Of a stretch of DNA of 64,000 nt, positions 49,374 through 59,863 are shown piece by piece. Made by a program: the position numbers and the translations under genes. How positions within the stretch are numbered: the stretch's first letter is position 1; every line of letters begins with the position of its first letter. The notes under the pieces were generated by a model. It was given only the letters and a program-made list of their open reading frames with translations. It searched no databases and was not told the origin of the DNA. This DNA comes from JALYNX01 sp963780755 (GTDB lineage Bacteria > Actinomycetota > Acidimicrobiia > Spongiisociales > ZC4RG35): positions 930,001 through 994,000 of the forward strand of contig CAWACX010000002.1 of the NCBI GenBank assembly GCA_963780755.1, in the 5' to 3' direction.

Positions 49374-49847
49374 CAACCGGCCCATCGACCCCGCTGGAAG
49401 TTCGGGTCTGCCCCTTGTTCAACATTCGGACCAGGTCTAGATTGCGGGCCGCTGGAGCTATTCGTGGGAGACGTGGGGCAGCAGAGGTCTTTGACCTCCT
49501 TGCCTCGACCTGTGGCGGGCGAAGTCAGGGGCCTTCTTGTTTGACATGTGAAGAGTTCCCGCATTCGTGTGGGAACCGGGTGAGACCGGCGTCGAACGTC
49601 GGCCTTTCTAAGCAAATTGGACGCCATCTACCCCAGCGGAGCGGAACGTATGCGCCGGCACACAATGCCGGTCAAATACAAAAACCGAAGGTGAGCGTCA
49701 CAGCATGAAGGCCCGTTTGGTCCGCATTCTCGCTGCTGCCGCCAGCCTTGCAGCCGTGATAGCCGCAGGCTCGGCTTCATCCCGAATCGGCTGATAGTCG
49801 GCGCCGGCTCACCATTGCACATAGGACGTCATGTCATCAGGGGACCC
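49374..49847. other. 474-bp gap before the HD-domain gene, with hairpins and a 29-residue ORF
   Basis: No long gene fits here. There is a hairpin GTTCCC...GGGAAC (about 49556-49577) and a perfect hairpin CCGGCA-CACAA-TGCCGG (49655-49671). A short ORF with a signal-peptide-like sequence lies at 49705-49794. The base composition of the first half is less G+C rich than the genes. It may be a long leader of the HD-domain gene with regulatory RNA, but I recognise no riboswitch family. Confidence 0.4.
49705..49794 (+). CDS. 29-residue signal-peptide-like ORF
   Basis: ATG 49705 reads MKARLVRILAAAASLAAVIA, then AGSASSRIG and stops at 49792-49794. GGTGAG lies nine bases upstream. It is a complete signal peptide (n-region, hydrophobic core, AxA-like end) with almost nothing after it. 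It could be a truncated secreted protein, a frameshifted one, or a leader peptide for the membrane HD-domain gene that follows. Too short to call with confidence. Confidence 0.35.
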   Translation: MKARLVRILAAAASLAAVIAAGSASSRIG

Positions 49848-51242
49848 ATGAAGCTGAGAAGGAACAGAACGCTTAGGGGCTGGTTCGGCCGTCTCCGTCC
49901 AACGGTGCAGCGTCGACTCTTGATCGCTGTGCCTTATTCCCTTATGGGTGTGGTCACCCTGATCGTGGCCTACCGGCTCTCCGGCCCGCCCATCTGGGGG
50001 ATCTGGCTTCCTTTCACCGCTCTCTTCGTCCTCCTCGAGTTCTTCGCGGTCGAAGTCAATGACCGTCTCTTGCAGTCGTCGTCGGTGATGGTGGCGATGA
50101 CCGCCGGGGTGATCCTCGCCATCGAGCCGGGATCCGGTGCCATGTTCGGCATGGCGCTCATGGGCGGCATGGCGATGTTCACTCCGCTCGACTTCAAGGA
50201 GAAGCGGTGGTTCCAGCCCCTGGCCAACTTCGGCCAGTTCGTGGTCGCCGGGGCGGTGGCCGGATTCCTGCTGGATGCCAATCTCGGCCATCTCGAGGAT
50301 CTGAACACCGAGAACCTGGTCCGGGTAGCGGTCGCCTCTTCGCTGGCTGCCCTCGCCTACGCCACCGTGCAGTCCGTTCTCATCCGCAAGGCGGTGAAGA
50401 CCGTCTTTGGCGCCGAGAACCTCCAGCCCTGGTCGCAAATGCACGTGCTCTTCATAGGGCAGTTCGCCATGGGGCTGCTCGGCGGCCTGATCGGTGGCGC
50501 AATTCTCATCGCCGACCGCGATGCAGTGCTGGTCCTCATCGTCGGCGTCTACGCCATCGGGCACATGTCGCTCTATGCCTTCTCCCAACTTCGGGAGTCT
50601 CACATTGGTTCGATCCGGGGATTCGTCAAGACTCTCGAGGCCAAGGACATGTACACCCGGGGCCACACCGAGCGGGTCGCCTACTTCGCCCAGATGATCG
50701 GGGAGGAGCTCGGCTTCACCGGCACCCAACAGGAAAAGGTCCGTTGGGCGGCCTTGATCCATGACCTGGGGAAGCTGGCAGTCCCGACCGAGCTGATCCG
50801 GAAGAGGGGCCGTCTCGACGACGAGGAGTACGCCGAGATGCAGACCCATGCCCATCTGGTCGAGGAAATCCTGGCCGAGGTCGACTTCCTCCAGCCGATG
50901 GTGGAGATCGCTTCTGGCCATCACAGCAACTACGACGGGTCCGGGTACGGCGGCCGTGGCCATACCAGTGGCCAGACCCCGAGCCTGGAAGCTTGCATCG
51001 TCGGTGTGGCCGATGCCTTCGACGCCATGACCTCGGCCCGCTCCTACCGGATGGCGCTGTCCCAGCAGTACGCGCTCCAGGAGTTGAGGCGGCACGCCGG
51101 GGGTCAGTTCCACCCCGATGTGGTCGACGCCTTCGAGACCGCCCTCAACAAGGCGGGGCACAAGTATGGCGCTCCGCACGTGAACGACGAAGAGATGGCT
51201 CGGCGACTCGCCGAGGAGCCGGAGCTGACCCTCCGTGGCTAA
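49848..51242 (+). CDS. Membrane HD-GYP-type phosphodiesterase (GYP variant GYG)
   Basis: A 464-residue protein. The N-terminal 230 residues form about six membrane helices (LLIAVPYSLMGVVTLIVAYRL, VAMTAGVILAIEPGSGAMFGMALMGG and others). The C-terminal domain is HD-GYP-like: KTLEAKDMYTRGHTERVAYFAQMIGEELG, ALIHDLGKLAVPTELIRKRGRLDDEEYAEMQTHAHLVEEIL and ASGHHSNYDGSGYGGRGHTSGQ. The signature DG-x-GYP is GYG here. The metal residues of HDLGK and the HH pair remain. HD-GYP enzymes degrade cyclic di-GMP; some variants act on other dinucleotides. The ATG at 49848 follows AGGGGA by five bases; an ATG at 49815 is possible. The next gene overlaps by eight bases. Confidence 0.88.
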   Translation: MKLRRNRTLRGWFGRLRPTVQRRLLIAVPYSLMGVVTLIVAYRLSGPPIWGIWLPFTALFVLLEFFAVEVNDRLLQSSSVMVAMTAGVILAIEPGSGAMFGMALMGGMAMFTPLDFKEKRWFQPLANFGQFVVAGAVAGFLLDANLGHLEDLNTENLVRVAVASSLAALAYATVQSVLIRKAVKTVFGAENLQPWSQMHVLFIGQFAMGLLGGLIGGAILIADRDAVLVLIVGVYAIGHMSLYAFSQLRESHIGSIRGFVKTLEAKDMYTRGHTERVAYFAQMIGEELGFTGTQQEKVRWAALIHDLGKLAVPTELIRKRGRLDDEEYAEMQTHAHLVEEILAEVDFLQPMVEIASGHHSNYDGSGYGGRGHTSGQTPSLEACIVGVADAFDAMTSARSYRMALSQQYALQELRRHAGGQFHPDVVDAFETALNKAGHKYGAPHVNDEEMARRLAEEPELTLRG

Positions 51243-52479
51243 CTGGCACCCCCGCGCTCTGGCCGTGATCTCATTCCTTTTCCCGGTGATCTCGGGAGGT
51301 CTCGGCATTTACTGCGCCACCAGGGCGACCGCGTCTTTCAGCGAGCTCGCACTGGCGGTGACCGCCCTGGTCATCGGATCGTTGGTCGGCGTGGCCACCT
51401 CCAACTCGGGCAACAAGTTCACCACCGGGCTCGCGGTCGCGGCCGCAATACCTTTCGTCCTCAGCGGCAGTGAGGGCGTCGATCTCGCCGGGACCATCGC
51501 CACCTACGGCCTCGGGCTTGCCATCGTGTGGGTGCTCGGCTTCGCCCGGGGCGAAGACCACGCCGAGCTGCTCCCGACCCTGGTCCGCCGACTGGCCGGG
51601 TATGTCACCTACGCCACCGTCTACTCGGCGATGCGGTTTGGTGTCTTCGAGAACCTCACCGGTGCATTGCAGGACCTCTTGCCCTTTGGAATCGCACTGG
51701 CCGCCTGGATCGCGGTCGAAGTCCTCCTCCGGGCGGCGTTCGTCCTCGGCCCGTCGGAGTTATCCCGCACCTACCTCGCCCGGTCTCTGATTTACGACCT
51801 GAACGTCTTCCTCGGCCTCACTCTCACCGGTGCCCTTTTCGGCGAGTTGTTCCCGGCCTTGGGTTGGTGGGCCCTCCCGATTGCCCTCCTTCCTTACTCC
51901 TTCGCTCACTCCGCCTTCAGCCGTTTCCAGAAGACCAAGGCCACCTACAAGCAGACAATCAGGGCCCTGGCCCGCATACCCGAGGTCTCCGGCCTCGGGG
52001 TCGATGGTCACGCCGATCGGACGACCGATCTCGCCTCTGCCGTGGCCAAGGAGATGGGGATGGGGCCGGCCCAGGTCGAGGACGTGGAGTATGCCGGGCT
52101 GATGCACGACATCGGGAGGGTGAGCCTCAACGAGCCGCAGATCATCAGGATGGGGTACACCAACGACGACATCGCCGGATGGAGCGCCGAGATCATTGCC
52201 GAGTCGCCGTTCCTGGACCGGGTCGCCGACCACGTCCGCCGCCAGTACGAGTCCTACCGCAAGCCGGGGGAGCAGACCGACCCCGACGTCTCGATCGTGA
52301 GTCGCATCATCAAGGTCTCGGCCGCCTATGACTGGCAGGTCCACCAGGACGGCCTGTCACCTCTCCAGGCTCTGGAGAACCTCCATGCCGGGGCCGCCTA
52401 CGAGTACGACCCCGAGGTTGTGGCCTCCGTGCGTCGCATCCTCGAGAACCGCGGCGTCCTTTCCACGTCCCGATCCTGA
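51235..52479 (+). CDS. Membrane HD-domain protein, degenerate partner of the preceding gene
   Basis: A 414-residue paralogue of the preceding protein. Five to six membrane helices (AVISFLFPVISGGLGIYCATRA, LALAVTALVIGSLVGVA, ALAAWIAVEVLLRAAFVLG, LIYDLNVFLGLTLTGALFGELFPALGWWALPIALLPY) are followed by an HD domain: VSGLGVDGHADRTTDLASAVAKEMG, YAGLMHDIGRVSLNEPQII, VADHVRRQYESYRKPGEQTDPD. The HDIGR pair is present, but the HHE-x-x-DG-x-GYP segment is absent, which suggests a weak or absent catalytic site. The GTG start overlaps the first gene by eight bases. The two probably form a heteromeric complex, the second as a regulatory or modified subunit. Both roles are inferred. Confidence 0.85.
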   Translation: MANWHPRALAVISFLFPVISGGLGIYCATRATASFSELALAVTALVIGSLVGVATSNSGNKFTTGLAVAAAIPFVLSGSEGVDLAGTIATYGLGLAIVWVLGFARGEDHAELLPTLVRRLAGYVTYATVYSAMRFGVFENLTGALQDLLPFGIALAAWIAVEVLLRAAFVLGPSELSRTYLARSLIYDLNVFLGLTLTGALFGELFPALGWWALPIALLPYSFAHSAFSRFQKTKATYKQTIRALARIPEVSGLGVDGHADRTTDLASAVAKEMGMGPAQVEDVEYAGLMHDIGRVSLNEPQIIRMGYTNDDIAGWSAEIIAESPFLDRVADHVRRQYESYRKPGEQTDPDVSIVSRIIKVSAAYDWQVHQDGLSPLQALENLHAGAAYEYDPEVVASVRRILENRGVLSTSRS

Positions 52480-52492
52480 CCGCCTGACCCGG

Positions 52493-53083
52493 TCAGGTCT
52501 TGGTCGCCGATCCTGCCTGAGCGTGGGCTCCGCGCTTGAACCACCGTCGGGGGCGCCGCAACTCGTGCTCCAGGAACCAGCCGAGGCCTACGGCGAGGAA
52601 CACGTCGCCGAGGCTGATCACTTGCCCGATCTCGGCGATCCGCAACGGGATCACGTCGGCGAAGAAGGTGAGCCGGCTCGACTCGTCCAGGACTACGTGC
52701 TTGAAGGATCCTGAGAAGTCCGGCACCGAGACTGTGAATCCGCTGGCCACTTCGGCTGCCCCGGCGAGGACGGGCATCCCACCGTTGAGAGCGATCACGG
52801 TGAAGTTCATCAGCACGCCGATCCCGGCGAGCCACATCCCGGGCTTGGAGCGGTTGAGGACGACGAGGACCATGAGCAAGACAAACGAGATGAGCACCAT
52901 GGCGAGTGCCAGCCCCTCGGCCCAGTTGGTGTCGGGGAGGAAGCCGGTGGCCGCCTGGAGCGCGAACCCGATTATGAGGAGCCACCACGCCTTCAGCTCG
53001 ATGTCTCCGAGGTTGGAGAGGCGGCCCCCTCTCAGGACGGCGATCGCGAGGGAAAGAAAGAGGACGATCGCGAGCCATAACAT
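52493..53083 (-). CDS. DUF5317 family membrane protein
   Basis: A 196-residue membrane protein with four to five helices: MLWLAIVLFLSLAIAVLRGG, AWWLLIIGFALQAATGFLP, LALAMVLISFVLLMVLVVLNR and MWLAGIGVLMNFTVIALNGGMPVLAGAAE. The conserved block HVVLDESSRLTFFADVIPLRIAEIGQVISLGDVFLAVGLGWFL is diagnostic of DUF5317. A short basic tail follows. The function is unknown. The ATG at 53083 has TACCGT (complement of 53093-53098) nine bases upstream, so it is likely leaderless. Confidence 0.82.
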   Translation of the reverse strand: MLWLAIVLFLSLAIAVLRGGRLSNLGDIELKAWWLLIIGFALQAATGFLPDTNWAEGLALAMVLISFVLLMVLVVLNRSKPGMWLAGIGVLMNFTVIALNGGMPVLAGAAEVASGFTVSVPDFSGSFKHVVLDESSRLTFFADVIPLRIAEIGQVISLGDVFLAVGLGWFLEHELRRPRRWFKRGAHAQAGSATKT

Positions 53084-53134
53084 GAGAAGCCGACGGTAAT
53101 ACGCGGCCCGGTGTTGACAAGAAAGGGAAAATCG

Positions 53135-53899
53135 ATGGTGCGTTACGAAGTGGCCGAAGGCCGGGCGACGATCACGATCGACGATCCGGAGCGCCGCAAC
53201 CCGCTTTCCGTCGAGGTGATGGCCGGGTTGCTGGACGCCACGAGGAGGGCTTCGGAAGACCCCTCGGTCCGGGTCCTCGTCTACACCGGTGAGGGTGAGC
53301 GTGCCTTCAGTGCGGGCGGCGACCTATCCGGGTCGTTCGTCGACGACCCGGTCGGACTGCACCGGGCCCGCGGCGTCCTCGCCGATCTCTTCCGGCTGAT
53401 GTGGCGTGGAGGCAAGCCCACGGTGGCCAGGGTCAACGGCGATGCGCTCGCCGGTGGGTTCGGGTTGGCCGTGGCTTGCGATCTCACGATTTGTGTCGAT
53501 GACGCCCGACTGGGGACGCCAGAAGTCGGGGTTGGGCTGTGGCCGATGATGATCGGCTCGGTCCTGTCCCGCGCCATGCCACGCAAGGCACTGCTGGAGC
53601 TGATGATCACCGGCCGCCTCATCGACGCCCACGAAGCCCTCCGGCTCGGTGCGGTGTCCAGGGTGGTCGCACGCAGTGACCTCGATCCTGTGATCGACGA
53701 CACCGTCGGCGCATTGATCTCGGCCAGCCCGACCGCGTTGATGTTCGGTCGTGATGCCTTCTACGGGCTCGCCGATCTGGATCTCGACACCGGCCTGGAC
53801 CGGATGCAAACCGGGTTGACCGAAATCGCAATGTCGGAGGACGCGTCCGAGGGCGTTACGGCGTTCATCGAGAAGCGTTCGCCGGAGTGGAGAACCTAG
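53135..53899 (+). CDS. Enoyl-CoA hydratase/isomerase family protein
   Basis: A crotonase-fold protein of 254 residues. The conserved oxyanion-hole segment is GERAFSAGGDLSGSFVDDP and PTVARVNGDALAGGFGLAVACDLTICVDDARLGTPEVGVGLWPMM. The Glu of TPEVGVGL (second catalytic Glu of hydratases) is present; the first Glu position reads Gly in AGGFGLA. This suggests isomerase or another reaction rather than simple hydration, but the substrate is unclear. The ATG at 53135 follows AAGGGA at good spacing and skips eight non-conserved residues. It stands alone between DUF5317 and a sortase gene. Confidence 0.87.
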   Translation: MVRYEVAEGRATITIDDPERRNPLSVEVMAGLLDATRRASEDPSVRVLVYTGEGERAFSAGGDLSGSFVDDPVGLHRARGVLADLFRLMWRGGKPTVARVNGDALAGGFGLAVACDLTICVDDARLGTPEVGVGLWPMMIGSVLSRAMPRKALLELMITGRLIDAHEALRLGAVSRVVARSDLDPVIDDTVGALISASPTALMFGRDAFYGLADLDLDTGLDRMQTGLTEIAMSEDASEGVTAFIEKRSPEWRT

Positions 53900-53943
53900 A
53901 CCCCGGCTGCGTATTGCGATTGGCGCGCCTTTAGCCTCACCCG

Positions 53944-54628
53944 GTGCGTCGCAACATCCAGATTCTCGGTTGGACTTTGATCTGGGGTGGGCTGTTCATC
54001 TTCGGCTACCTGGGTTGGCAGTTGCTTGGCACCGATCTGCTCAACGCCAGGGTCCAGGCCGCGGCCGACACCGAGCTCGGTGGCTTCTTCGAGACCCAGC
54101 GCGCAGATCTGCCGGAAGTCGAAGAGGTCGAGGGCCTCGAGGAGCAGGTCCTCGAGTACCACCCCGAGGAGGTCCCCGCAGAGGGCTCCGAATTCGCCCG
54201 CCTCACCGTGCCCCGGGTGGGTCTCGACGCGGTGGTCTTCGAAGGAATAGCCCGCGACACGCTGACGCAGGGCCCGGGACACATGCCGGGGACCCCGATC
54301 CCCGGCCAGCCCGGGAACTCCGTGATCTCCGGCCACCGAACCACCTACGGTCGGCCCTTCTTCGCCTTCGACCTGCTCGTGCCCGGGGACACCATCGAGG
54401 TGGAGACCTCGATCGGGACTCATGTCTACGAGGTGAGGGAGAGCTTCCTGGTCCAGCCCGAGGACGTCTGGGTCACCGATGACAGGGCCGGCGGGTGGCT
54501 CACACTGACCACCTGTCATCCGAAATTCTCTGCCGCGGGAGCGACTGATCATCACGGCCGAGCTGGTGGAAGGCCCGAACCTCGGATACATCGAAGACCT
54601 CAAGGTGAGGCTCGAAGGGGTTTCCTAA
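53944..54628 (+). pseudogene. Class E-like sortase, frameshifted near the 3' end
   Basis: A membrane transpeptidase that anchors surface proteins. One N-terminal membrane helix (LGWTLIWGGLFIFGYLGWQL) and the sortase barrel are clear: ARLTVPRVGLDAVVFEG, LTQGPGHMPGTPIPGQPGNSVISGHRTTYGRPFFAFDLLVPGDTIEVE with the catalytic His, and WLTLTTCHPKFSA with the catalytic Cys. At about 54534 an extra G (gccgcgggagcg for gcccgggagcg) shifts the frame. The other frame gives RERLIITAELVEGPNLGYIEDLKVRLEGVS and ends at the TAA at 54626-54628. A -10 like TAGCCT (53932-53937) lies six bases before the GTG, so it is leaderless. No LPXTG protein is seen in the window. Confidence 0.85.
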
Positions 54629-55150
54629 CTGACCAGCAGATCGAGGGTCTCTTCGTCGAGGAGCCCGTTGATCATCCGGACCACCGTCCCCTCCCCGTCG
54701 ATGTAATAGGTGGCGGGGAGCCCGAAACTCGGATAGGCCGTGCGGAATGCCTCGTCCCCCAGGCCGAGCGGGTAGGCAACCGCAACCTCGGCGGCGAACG
54801 CCTCGGAGTCGGCGCGGGCGTCTTCCACGCTGACACCGAGCACCGTCAACTCCGGATTCCCCGCGGCGAAGTCGTCGAGAGTCGGCATCTCCTCCCGGCA
54901 AGGGATGCACCACGAAGCCCAGAGGTTGAGCACCAGTGGCCGGCCGTCCTCCTCGATGTGCTGGGAGAGATCGAACGAGCCGCCGCCTATCAGTTCGACT
55001 GTGAAATCGGGAGCGGGGGCACCGACCTCCGCCACTGCGCTGCCCTGGTCCAGGGCCCGGGCCACGGCGAGCCCGACGACCACCACGCCGACGAAGACCA
55101 CGGTGAGGAGGAGTTTGCGCCCTGGGAGAGGGCCAGGTGTTGGCTCCGGT

Positions 55151-55158
<8 letters not shown>
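54625..55158 (-). CDS. TlpA/ResA-like membrane-anchored thiol-disulfide protein
   Basis: A redoxin of about 177 residues with one N-terminal anchor (LLLTVVFVGVVVVGLAVARAL). The thioredoxin-like domain begins VGAPAPDFTVELIGGGSFDLSQHIEEDGRPLVLNLWASWCIPCREEMPTLDDFAA, with the CIPC active site. ELTVLGVSVEDARADSEAFAAE and FGLPATYYIDGEGTVVRMINGLLDEE follow. It probably reduces exported thiols, for example in cytochrome c maturation. The start is unclear: the first plausible codon in frame is a CTG at 55158, just before the aconitase stop, and the nearest GTG (55101) would remove half of the anchor. It converges on the sortase gene. Confidence 0.82.
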
Positions 55159-57885
<2,727 letters not shown>

Positions 57886-57913
57886 GGGGTGAGGTTACAG
57901 AGGGCTTGCGCCT

Positions 57914-58711
57914 TCAACGCCTGACCTGCCACCGGCAATTCTTGGCGTATTTGCGTATCCGCGTATTTGCGTATACGAATACGCCCGAAGCACCTAGCGA
58001 ACTTCCGATCTTGACCGGCACCCTGGTGACGCAATCTTCGTCCAGCGCCTTGTGGGGGATGATCACCGGGTTGCAGCTGTAGGAGAGGGCGCCGAACATC
58101 CCGGCCACTATGCCTCGGTCCAGCGAGCAGATCACCTCGGGATGGCTGGTGGCCACCTCGCCGAACGGGCAGTGCGATGTGAGCAGCCTCTGCCCTTTGA
58201 CGTCGGGGTCCACTGAGAATCCGAGCCCGGTCATCGCAGTGGCGACAGCCTGCACCGCACCGTCGTATCCGGGGTCGTCCGGCACGCCGATCTCTCCGGC
58301 GAGCGAGCTGCCGTAGGCCCGGCCCACGTCTTCCGCCACCTGGGACAGGTTCTCGGGGGCCACCTCGTCGATCACCTTGATCAAGAGGTCGACCAGCATC
58401 TCGAAGCGCCGCGGCGCGAAGTGGACCGATACCTCTTTGGCGCTTGCCGCGTAGCACTTGGCCGGCCGACCCGCTCCCGGGCCGTTGGCGCCGACCGGCT
58501 GTCGGTGGGTCACCTCCAAGTAGCCCTCGTCGGCAAGGCGGTCCAGGTGGTGCCGGGCGACGTTGGGGTGAAGGCCGAACAGCTCGGCGACCTGGGAAGT
58601 GGTCATCGGCTCCGGTGACTCCCGGGCTGCGATGTATATCGCCCGTCTCGTGGGGTCGCCGAGGGCGGAAGTGAGGTCCGAGATTCGACTCTCGAGGGTT
58701 GTGACGTCCAT
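57914..58711 (-). CDS. SufR-like Fe-S sensing transcriptional regulator
   Basis: A 265-residue regulator. The N-terminal winged helix begins LTSALGDPTRRAIYIAARESPEPMTTSQVAELFGLHPNVARHHLDRLADEGYLEVTHR, an ArsR/DtxR-like DNA-binding domain. The C-terminal part carries SHCPFGEVATSHPEVICSLDRG and later SCNPVIIPHKALDEDCVTRV, giving four Cys with spacing C-x13-C-x17-C-x13-C, in the same region as the cluster-binding Cys of SufR. It is divergent from mrp, and an 18-bp palindrome (58728-58745) separates the two. SufR represses Fe-S assembly genes when it holds its cluster; that role is inferred here from family pattern and context. Confidence 0.78.
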   Translation of the reverse strand: MDVTTLESRISDLTSALGDPTRRAIYIAARESPEPMTTSQVAELFGLHPNVARHHLDRLADEGYLEVTHRQPVGANGPGAGRPAKCYAASAKEVSVHFAPRRFEMLVDLLIKVIDEVAPENLSQVAEDVGRAYGSSLAGEIGVPDDPGYDGAVQAVATAMTGLGFSVDPDVKGQRLLTSHCPFGEVATSHPEVICSLDRGIVAGMFGALSYSCNPVIIPHKALDEDCVTRVPVKIGSSLGASGVFVYANTRIRKYAKNCRWQVRR

Positions 58712-58727
58712 CTTGGGTACCAGGTGG

Positions 58728-58745
58728 TCAAAACTATAGTTTTGA
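58728..58745. promoter_or_regulatory. Perfect 18-bp palindrome between the SufR-like regulator and mrp
   Basis: TCAAAACTATAGTTTTGA (58728-58745) is perfectly self-complementary. It contains TATAGT, a good -10 box, on both strands (58735-58740 forward, complement of 58733-58738 reverse), at fitting distances from the mrp ATG (58781, with an AGGGGA site) and the regulator start (58711). A single repressor dimer bound here would block both genes. It shares ACTAT/ATAGT arms with the sufB palindrome at 23313-23330. Confidence 0.7.
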
Positions 58746-58780
58746 AGGCCTTCTATCCATTTGTCGGCGTAGGGGAATCA

Positions 58781-59863
58781 ATGGCTTCCGACAATTCGAT
58801 CTTCGATGCCGTCGCGTCCATCGAGTCCCCGGTGTTCGTGGGGCGGACCCTTGGCGAGCTGGGAGCCGTCAAGCGCGTCGACCGCACGATCACAGGCAAG
58901 ATCGATGTCGACCTGCTTCTCCCCACGCCGCAGGCGTCCGACGTCCTCGATCAGCGGCTGAAACTCGCCCTCCAGGCACACGGCCGGGGCGCGGACATCG
59001 ACGTCGAGCTCATGGACGATGAGACGGCCGGCGCATGGATGGCGGATCTCCGTCAGAAGGCGGGCCCCCCGGTCGGGGAGCCGGGCTCATCGACGAGGGT
59101 GGTTGCCGTGTCCTCGGGCAAAGGAGGCGTCGGCAAGTCGTCGGTGAGTTGCAACCTCGCAGTGTCCCTAGTCCATTCCGGGCACAAGGTGGGGATCGTC
59201 GACGGTGACATATGGGGCTTCTCGATCCCCCGGATGCTGGGCGTTGCGCAGCCGCCGGTCATGGTGGGCGAAGCGATCGTGCCCCCGGTCGCCTATGGGG
59301 TCAAAGTGATGTCGATGGACTATTTCGTGGGCGAGGACAAGGCTGTGATCTGGCGCGGCCCGATGCTGCACAAGGCCGTGGAACAGTTCCTCAAAGACGT
59401 CTTTTGGGACAACCTCGACTTCCTGATCGTGGACATGCCACCCGGGACCGGTGACATTGCGATCTCCATGGCCCAATTCCTGCCCCGCGCCCAGGTCCTA
59501 CTGGTCACCACCCCGCAGCCGACCGCCCAAAGAGTGGCCCGTAGGGCAGCGCTCATGGCGACCGAGGTCGATCAGCAGGTGATCGGAGTCGTGGAGAACA
59601 TGTCGTGGTTCACGGCCGACGACGGCAAGCGCTACGAGCTGTTCGGCTCGGGTGGTGGCGCCGCCCTCGCCGAGGAAGTTGGTGTCGAGCTCATGGCCCG
59701 CATCCCACTGCTCCCGGCGATGGGTCGCGGAGCAGACGAGGGGCACCCGGTGGGTGTGGCAGCTCCCGGCTCCGAGGCGGAATTGGCTTTCGAGGACCTG
59801 GCCCGTGCCGTGATCGACAAGCGGCCACGGATTCGGACAAATCCCGCATTGGTCATCGGCTGA
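58781..59863 (+). CDS. mrp: Mrp/ApbC family Fe-S cluster carrier ATPase
   Basis: P-loop NTPase of the Mrp/NBP35 class that carries or assembles Fe-S clusters. The 360-residue protein has an N-terminal MIP18-like domain (IFDAVASIESPVFVGRTLGELGAVKRV), Walker A VVAVSSGKGGVGKSSVSCNLA (deviant, two Lys), DGDIWGFSIPRMLG, WRGPMLHKAVEQFLKDVFWDNLDFLIVDMPPGTGDIAISMAQ (Walker B) and GVVENMSWFTADDGKRYELFGSGGG. The CxxC of many Mrp proteins is absent, as in some actinobacterial members. The ATG at 58781 follows AGGGGA by four bases; a longer start at 58724 would begin inside the operator. The next gene overlaps its stop. Confidence 0.92.
   Translation: MASDNSIFDAVASIESPVFVGRTLGELGAVKRVDRTITGKIDVDLLLPTPQASDVLDQRLKLALQAHGRGADIDVELMDDETAGAWMADLRQKAGPPVGEPGSSTRVVAVSSGKGGVGKSSVSCNLAVSLVHSGHKVGIVDGDIWGFSIPRMLGVAQPPVMVGEAIVPPVAYGVKVMSMDYFVGEDKAVIWRGPMLHKAVEQFLKDVFWDNLDFLIVDMPPGTGDIAISMAQFLPRAQVLLVTTPQPTAQRVARRAALMATEVDQQVIGVVENMSWFTADDGKRYELFGSGGGAALAEEVGVELMARIPLLPAMGRGADEGHPVGVAAPGSEAELAFEDLARAVIDKRPRIRTNPALVIG

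Noticed and set aside
49556..49577. Cyclic di-GMP riboswitch in the leader of the HD-domain gene
   Set aside because: I looked for the conserved GEMM core and did not find it by eye. The hairpin alone is not enough.
49809..51308. Long minus-strand open frame (499 codons) opposite the first HD-domain gene
   Set aside because: It is a shadow frame: the plus strand encodes a recognisable membrane HD-GYP-type protein, while this translation is rich in His, Gly, Glu and Arg with no known domain, as expected from antisense of G/C-third-position codons.
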